From CAYHGV01 sp964356135 (GTDB taxonomy: Bacteria > Hydrothermota > Tepidihabitantia > CAYHGV01), in the NCBI GenBank assembly GCA_964356135.1, contig CAYHGV010000111.1:1-8361 (forward strand): a stretch of 8,361 bases of DNA, in the 5' to 3' direction. The notes below the pieces were generated by a model. It was not told where the DNA came from. It saw nothing but the letters and a program-made list of their open reading frames with translations, and did not search any database. The translations under genes and the position numbers were made by a program. Shown here piece after piece: positions 4,704-8,361 of this stretch; position 1 is the stretch's first letter, and every line of letters begins with the position of its first letter.

Positions 4704-5675
4704 TCATTTCAGATTTTCCAGGTAGAGCTGCACCATCACCGCCGCGGTCGCACCGTCGCTGCTTGCGGTCGCAATTTGGCGAACCGGCTTCGGTCGGACA
4801 TCGCCGGCAGCAAAAATTCCCGGAGCCGATGTTTCTAAATTCGGGCTGGTGATGACATAACCATGACGGTCGAGTTTGACAATGCCCATCAGGAATTCTG
4901 TTTTCGGAACGAGCCCGACATAGATGAAAATGCCCTGGCAGGGAAGGGTGAATTCTTTATTGTCGGAACGGTTTTTAACCGTTACCGATTCGACCCGCTC
5001 GGTGCCATTAATCGCCGTGACCTCGTGGTTCAAATGAAACGTTACCCTGGGATTTTTTTCAATTCGTTCCTGGAGGATTTTTTCGCCGGTCATCGTCGGT
5101 AAGAATTCGACAAAAGCGATGCTCCTGGCGAATGTGAGCAGGAAGAGGCCTTCCTGCAAGCCGGAGCTGCCGGTTCCGATAACGACAACGTCTTTATCTT
5201 TAAAAAATGGCCCATCGCAGGTAGCGCAGTAGGAAACCCCCCGGCCCCAGAATTTATCTTCGCCCGGGATATTGAGCTTCTTCGACACGGTGCCGGTGGC
5301 AACAATGATCGCTTTTGACCGGTAGTTGCCAGTGGCCGTTTTCAATATCTTCGATTGTTCGGCACAATCAATGCCCGAAACCTCGGCATGTAAGAATTCG
5401 GCACCAAATTTCCTTGCCTGGGCTTCGAATTCGTTCATCAGCCGGGTTCCGTTAACCCCGTCGGGATAGCCGGGATAGTTTTCGATCCAGTGGGTGGAAG
5501 CGGCTAAACCGCCGGTAACCGTTTTTTCGATGATCAGAGTCGACAGTTTGGCTCGAGCGGCATAAATTCCTGCGGTCAAACCGGCAGGACCCGAGCCGAT
5601 GATAACGAGGTCGTATTCGGTTTTTAAAGTGGTGGTCGTAGTCGGTTTAAAACTCAGGTCAATTTCCATCGACAT
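4704..5675 (-). CDS. trxB: Thioredoxin reductase-like FAD/disulfide oxidoreductase
   Basis: A 323-residue low-molecular-weight thioredoxin reductase family flavoprotein that passes electrons to thioredoxin- or glutaredoxin-like disulfide proteins. The FAD-binding GSGPAG is at 27-32, the redox-active CATC at 150-153 followed by D154, a second dinucleotide loop GTGSSG at 167-172, and GIFAAGD at 286-292. The nucleotide domain is unusual. The family normally has GGGxSA and an HRR motif for NADPH. Here the loop ends in glycine and E190-F191-L192 stand where H-R-R should be. An acidic residue there is typical of NADH use, but a ferredoxin-dependent or other non-NADPH enzyme is also possible. The N-terminus (1-19) carries a threonine-rich lead before the first strand. 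No Shine-Dalgarno precedes the ATG at 5675; M3 (5669) is an alternative start. The likely partner is the protein disulfide oxidoreductase at the right edge. Confidence 0.9.
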   Translation of the reverse strand: MSMEIDLSFKPTTTTTLKTEYDLVIIGSGPAGLTAGIYAARAKLSTLIIEKTVTGGLAASTHWIENYPGYPDGVNGTRLMNEFEAQARKFGAEFLHAEVSGIDCAEQSKILKTATGNYRSKAIIVATGTVSKKLNIPGEDKFWGRGVSYCATCDGPFFKDKDVVVIGTGSSGLQEGLFLLTFARSIAFVEFLPTMTGEKILQERIEKNPRVTFHLNHEVTAINGTERVESVTVKNRSDNKEFTLPCQGIFIYVGLVPKTEFLMGIVKLDRHGYVITSPNLETSAPGIFAAGDVRPKPVRQIATASSDGATAAVMVQLYLENLK

Positions 5676-5685
5676 TTTATTTTTT

Positions 5686-5769
5686 AACCACTGAAGACAC
5701 AGAAGACACGGAAAGAATCATAAAATAGCTCGAATTCATTTTTCAGTGTTTTCCGTGTCTTCCGTGGTT
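5686..5769. repeat. Inverted repeat of CACRGAAGACAC phrases upstream of trxB
   Basis: GAAGACACGGAAA (5702-5714) is the exact complement of TTTCCGTGTCTTC (5750-5762), a 13-bp match around a 35-nt loop. AACCAC on the left and GTGGTT on the right extend the symmetry, and CACTGAA (5689-5695) can also pair with TTCAGTG (5742-5748). The left arm itself holds a 9-bp tandem (GAAGACACA, GAAGACACG). It lies 11 bp before the trxB start codon and belongs to the same phrase family as the other spacers. Confidence 0.75.
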
Positions 5770-5848
5770 ACAATCATACTTGTAGTAGGCTGCGTAGGTG
5801 GAGAGAATTTCATGGGTCAATTCTTTATAAATCATCCGAGTGTATCCG

Positions 5849-5871
5849 TGTCGGCACCTTCGGTGCCGACA
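5849..5871. repeat. Perfect 10-bp hairpin downstream of fhs
   Basis: TGTCGGCACC, loop TTC, GGTGCCGACA. On the minus strand it lies 68 bp after the fhs stop codon, flanked by CCACAGA and CACGGAT phrases. The stem is G+C-rich but is not followed by a U-run, so it is at best a non-canonical terminator. The same arms recur upstream of fhs at 7641-7672 in the opposite orientation. Confidence 0.7.
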
Positions 5872-5938
5872 TCTGTGGTTTGATATTTCTCTTGATTCTT
5901 CATCTATGTTTATCCATCGTTCCGCACGTGGTTTTTCT

Positions 5939-7606
5939 TCATGAGAGGCCTATGATTCTTCCGGTCTCGTCAAGGTCGATTTTTAATGCCTGCGGTTCTT
6001 TCGAGAGCCCGGGCATGAGCATGATGTCACCGGCGATGGGAACTAAATAACCGGCACCGGCCATAATGTTTATATTTTGAATCGTAATTTTAAAATCCTT
6101 GGGCGCGCCGTAGAGTTTGGAGTTGTCCGACAATGATCGCTGGGTCTTGGCGATACAGACCGGAAACCGGTTATAGCCCAGGGCGTCGATCCGGGCCAAA
6201 TCAGCTTCAGCCTGGGAGGAATAGATAACCCGACTCGCACCGTAGACCGCTTTTGCCACAGCCTCGATTTTTGCCGGAACCGAAGCATCGAGTGGATAGG
6301 TGAAATGAGGAGTGGTTGGGACAGCGGCGGTTTTGACTACCGCTTTTGCCAATTCGAGTGCGCCTTCCCCGCCACGTTCAAAAACAGCCGCCCGCTCGCA
6401 CGGCACCGCCTGTTCTTTGCAGAAATCGGCGACAATCACTATCTCTTCATCGCTATCGCCTGCGAAGGTGTTGATTGCAACTACGGTCTTTAGACCGAAG
6501 AGTTTTATATTTTCGATGTGTCGGGCAAGATTAGCGAGGCCGGCTTTCAGGTGGTCTAAGGTTCCTGCCTTAAGGTTTTTCTCGGGTGCGCCGCCGTGGA
6601 GTTTGAGCGCCCGGATAGTTGCGACCAGCACCACACCAGCCGGCTTAAAATCGGCAGCCCGGGCAATGATATTGACAAACTTTTCCGCACCGAGGTCTGA
6701 AGCGAAGCCGGTTTCGGTTACAACATAGTCGGAGAGTTTCAGAGCCATCTTCGTCGCTATGACGCTGTTGGTGCCGTGGGCGATGTTGGCAAACGGTCCG
6801 GTGTGGATGATTGCTGGGGTACGTTCAATCGTCTGGACTAAATTTGGTTTTATTGCATCCTTTAACAACACTGCCATCGAGCCGGCAACGCCGAAATCCT
6901 CGACCGTTACCGGTTTTCCATCCCGGGTGAGGGCGACGAGAATTTTAGCGAGCCGATCTTTTAATTCCGGCAGGGATTGAGCTAAACCTAACACGGCCAT
7001 AATTTCCGAGGCAGCGGTTATGATAAAGCCGTCTTCCCGGGCAGGACCAGATTTTTTACCGCCCAGGCCGACGACGATGTCGCGCAGCGACCGGTCGTTG
7101 ATGTCCATCGTCCGGGGAAAGAAGATTTCCCGTTCTTCGATGTTTAAAGCATTCCCAAAATGGAAATGGTTGTCAATCATCGCTGACAGTAGATTATGGG
7201 CGCTGGTTACCGCATGAAAATCACCGGTAAAATGGAGGTTGATGTCCTCCATCGGCAGCACCTGCGAATACCCGCCGCCGGCCGCCCCGCCTTTGACCCC
7301 AAAGACCGGTCCTAACGAGGGTTGCCGTAAAGCGACGATCGAACGATGGCCGAGACGGTTGAGCGCCATGCTCAAGCCGATTGCGACCGTCGTCTTGCCT
7401 TCGCCGAAGGCGGTCGGGGTGATGGCGGTAACGACGATCAGGCGTCCGTCCGGTTTCGGTCGCAACCGTTCGAGCAGTCGGAGCGACAGCTTCGCTTTAA
7501 AGTTGCCGTAGGGGAGAAACTCGTCGTCATTGATGCCTAAACTATCTGCGATGTCTTTAATCGGGTGCAGCACCGTCTCCTGGGCGATCTCAATATCGGG
7601 CTTCAT
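5939..7606 (-). CDS. fhs: Formate-tetrahydrofolate ligase (10-formyl-THF synthetase)
   Basis: This 555-residue cytoplasmic enzyme is full length for the monofunctional bacterial family. It joins formate to tetrahydrofolate with ATP to give 10-formyl-THF, the formate-activating step of folate C1 metabolism and of the methyl branch of the Wood-Ljungdahl pathway. The P-loop is TPTAFGEGKTT (63-73, K71). The signature RQPSLGPVFGVKGGAAGGGY (94-113) and SQVLPMEDINLHFTGD (114-129) follow. Most bacterial enzymes have RE-PSLGP here; the Q at 95 resembles the RQPS of eukaryotic C1-THF synthases. The C-terminal part (NIMAGAGYLVPIAGDIMLMPGL) is intact. The start at 7606 gives the expected N-terminus; the Shine-Dalgarno is weak. 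The gene lies 130 bp after the disulfide oxidoreductase gene, with repeat-filled spacers on both sides, and no folD, metF or CO dehydrogenase genes are in the window. Whether it runs toward acetate formation, formate oxidation or biosynthesis cannot be told. Confidence 0.98.
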   Translation of the reverse strand: MKPDIEIAQETVLHPIKDIADSLGINDDEFLPYGNFKAKLSLRLLERLRPKPDGRLIVVTAITPTAFGEGKTTVAIGLSMALNRLGHRSIVALRQPSLGPVFGVKGGAAGGGYSQVLPMEDINLHFTGDFHAVTSAHNLLSAMIDNHFHFGNALNIEEREIFFPRTMDINDRSLRDIVVGLGGKKSGPAREDGFIITAASEIMAVLGLAQSLPELKDRLAKILVALTRDGKPVTVEDFGVAGSMAVLLKDAIKPNLVQTIERTPAIIHTGPFANIAHGTNSVIATKMALKLSDYVVTETGFASDLGAEKFVNIIARAADFKPAGVVLVATIRALKLHGGAPEKNLKAGTLDHLKAGLANLARHIENIKLFGLKTVVAINTFAGDSDEEIVIVADFCKEQAVPCERAAVFERGGEGALELAKAVVKTAAVPTTPHFTYPLDASVPAKIEAVAKAVYGASRVIYSSQAEADLARIDALGYNRFPVCIAKTQRSLSDNSKLYGAPKDFKITIQNINIMAGAGYLVPIAGDIMLMPGLSKEPQALKIDLDETGRIIGLS

Positions 7607-7629
7607 CGTATTCGCCAGGGAAAAAATTT

Positions 7630-7680
7630 AACCACAGATATCGGCACCAATCGGCAACAAGGATGGTGCCGACACAGATT
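7630..7680. repeat. CCACAGAT/TCGGCACC inverted repeat upstream of fhs
   Basis: TCGGCACC (7641-7648) pairs with GGTGCCGA (7665-7672) around a 16-nt loop that itself contains a partial copy (TCGGCAAC). The arms are bordered by ACCACAGATA on the left and CACAGATT on the right. It is a diverged relative of the hairpin at 5849-5871, inverted with respect to it, so the two copies bracket fhs. It lies in the fhs leader, 24 bp upstream of the start codon. Confidence 0.7.
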
Positions 7681-7695
7681 TGGTGAATGCTGGGT

Positions 7696-7733
7696 TTTGT
7701 TATTTTTCATTTTCCATTTTGCACTTCGCATTG
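7696..7733. repeat. AAAATG-type low-complexity stretch
   Basis: On the minus strand: CAATGCGAAGTGCAAAATGG followed by AAAATGAAAAATAAC. It shares GTGCAAAATG and the AAAATG stutter with the spacer at 3092-3200. It lies just after the tandem TAA stops of the disulfide oxidoreductase gene. Confidence 0.55.
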
Positions 7734-7736
7734 TTA

Positions 7737-8361
7737 TTACTGTTCCACCGCCTTCAACACCTGCTCGACAAAGTCCGGTTCGGGTAGTGCACCTTCAAAC
7801 ATAAATTGGTTGTTAATGACCGTCTTGGGCACGCCGTAGACATTGTAGCGCTGAGCGAGATGGGGAAATTCGACCGATTCGATCATATCGGCGGAAATGT
7901 AATCGTTCTCCATTGCCAGCTTCTGGGCGGTTCGCACCGCCTGGGGACAGTAGGGGCAGGTGACGGTGACAAAAACCTGGATATGGACCGGTTTCGTAAT
8001 CGCTCCGATTTTAATTTTAGTTTCGGGCGATAACCCGCTCTCGCCGGCTGAAACATCGATAATACTTTCAATCAGGGAGGTGAACTCGTAACCGGACGGA
8101 ATGCCGTAGAGACGAATACCATAATCCTTCGAGCCTTCGATTACCGTGGCGGGAATTTTATCAATTTTATACTGAGCGGCCTTTTCTTTATCGATTGCAA
8201 AGTTATAGACCTCGAGGGTTATTTTATCGGAAAGCCCGGTGACTTCTTCCAAAACCTGCCGGGTTTCGCGGCAGAACTGGCATTCCAACTCCTGGGTGAA
8301 GTTGATGAGTTTGACCGGATTCTTTAATTTGGTTTCGAATTCACTTTTAAGAAAATTTTTA
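7737..8361 (-). CDS. Protein disulfide oxidoreductase (two-domain, glutaredoxin-like), 5' end outside window
   Basis: The frame is open to the right edge; 207 residues are visible, so only a short N-terminus is missing. Numbering from the first full codon, there are two thioredoxin-fold domains. The first has CQFC at 27-30 and its cis-proline in KIPAT (P70). The second has CPYC at 135-138 and its cis-proline in GVPKT (P178). The linker has the family pattern YGIPSGYEFTSLIESIIDVS (85-104). This layout is that of the protein disulfide oxidoreductases of thermophiles, such as the Pyrococcus enzyme, which move disulfides in the cytoplasm and are reduced by a thioredoxin reductase. Such a reductase is encoded 2 kb downstream. 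A TTG at 8288 is not the start: the conserved NPVKLINFTQE segment of domain 1 lies before it. The gene ends with tandem TAA TAA. Confidence 0.93.
   Translation of the reverse strand, partial: KNFLKSEFETKLKNPVKLINFTQELECQFCRETRQVLEEVTGLSDKITLEVYNFAIDKEKAAQYKIDKIPATVIEGSKDYGIRLYGIPSGYEFTSLIESIIDVSAGESGLSPETKIKIGAITKPVHIQVFVTVTCPYCPQAVRTAQKLAMENDYISADMIESVEFPHLAQRYNVYGVPKTVINNQFMFEGALPEPDFVEQVLKAVEQ

Noticed and set aside
5849..5871. Hairpin as a standard rho-independent terminator of fhs
   Set aside because: The stem is perfect, but no U-run follows on the minus strand (the next bases are CGGATACACTCGG). It is better described as a member of the spacer repeat family.
5686..5880. CRISPR-like array because of repeated CACAGA/CACGGA phrases
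   Set aside because: Repeat units are short, degenerate and irregularly spaced, with no unique spacers of constant length and no cas genes.
6312..6728. 138-codon plus-strand frame
   Set aside because: It is antisense to the middle of fhs, with a serine/alanine-rich composition typical of a shadow frame.
8286..8288. TTG at 8288 as the start of the disulfide oxidoreductase
   Set aside because: The frame continues upstream to the window edge and encodes NPVKLINFTQE, the expected first strand of the first thioredoxin fold. The TTG is an internal leucine two residues before the CxxC.

Overview
The window is 8,361 bases of bacterial DNA. Every convincing gene lies on the minus strand. From the right edge inward the order is: protein disulfide oxidoreductase (5' end cut by the window edge), formate-tetrahydrofolate ligase, thioredoxin reductase, a small ATP-dependent DNA ligase-like protein, an unrecognised 176-residue protein, a class I SAM methyltransferase, and then a phosphate operon of porin, pstS and the first 37 codons of pstC. 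No rRNA, tRNA, CRISPR array, transposase or integrase was found.

Left part (1-2255): a phosphate-starvation operon. A strong candidate PhoP/PhoB operator (three TTAAC(A/C)-type half-sites spaced exactly 11 bp, 2216-2243) and a -10-like hexamer precede an OprP/OprO-family outer-membrane porin. The porin is followed closely by periplasmic PstS and then PstC, so the operon covers passage across the outer membrane, periplasmic capture and inner-membrane import. PstS has a signal peptide without a lipobox cysteine and the porin ends in a C-terminal phenylalanine. Both point to a Gram-negative, two-membrane cell.

Middle part (2256-4703): accessory-looking genes separated by low-complexity spacers. 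They are a methyltransferase that is A+T-richer than its surroundings, an orphan hypothetical protein, and a nucleotidyltransferase with all ligase adenylation motifs but no OB-fold domain. Two of these genes end inside short-period repeat DNA, and one may begin in it.

Right part (4704-8361): redox and one-carbon genes. The thioredoxin reductase has a CATC redox centre but lacks the usual NADPH-binding residues. The two-CxxC protein disulfide oxidoreductase 2 kb upstream is a natural partner, since this pairing is known in thermophiles. Full-length formate-tetrahydrofolate ligase lies between them and suggests folate-linked C1 metabolism, possibly a Wood-Ljungdahl branch.

A striking general property is the spacer DNA. 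Most gaps are filled with degenerate phrases of the types ACCACRGA-GACACRGA, AAAATG-NAAAATG, GGTTAAA and ACGCGGAKTA. I associate such intergenic filler with uncultivated thermophilic lineages such as candidate division WOR-3/Stahlbacteria. That assignment is an inference from style and gene content, not something the sequence proves.
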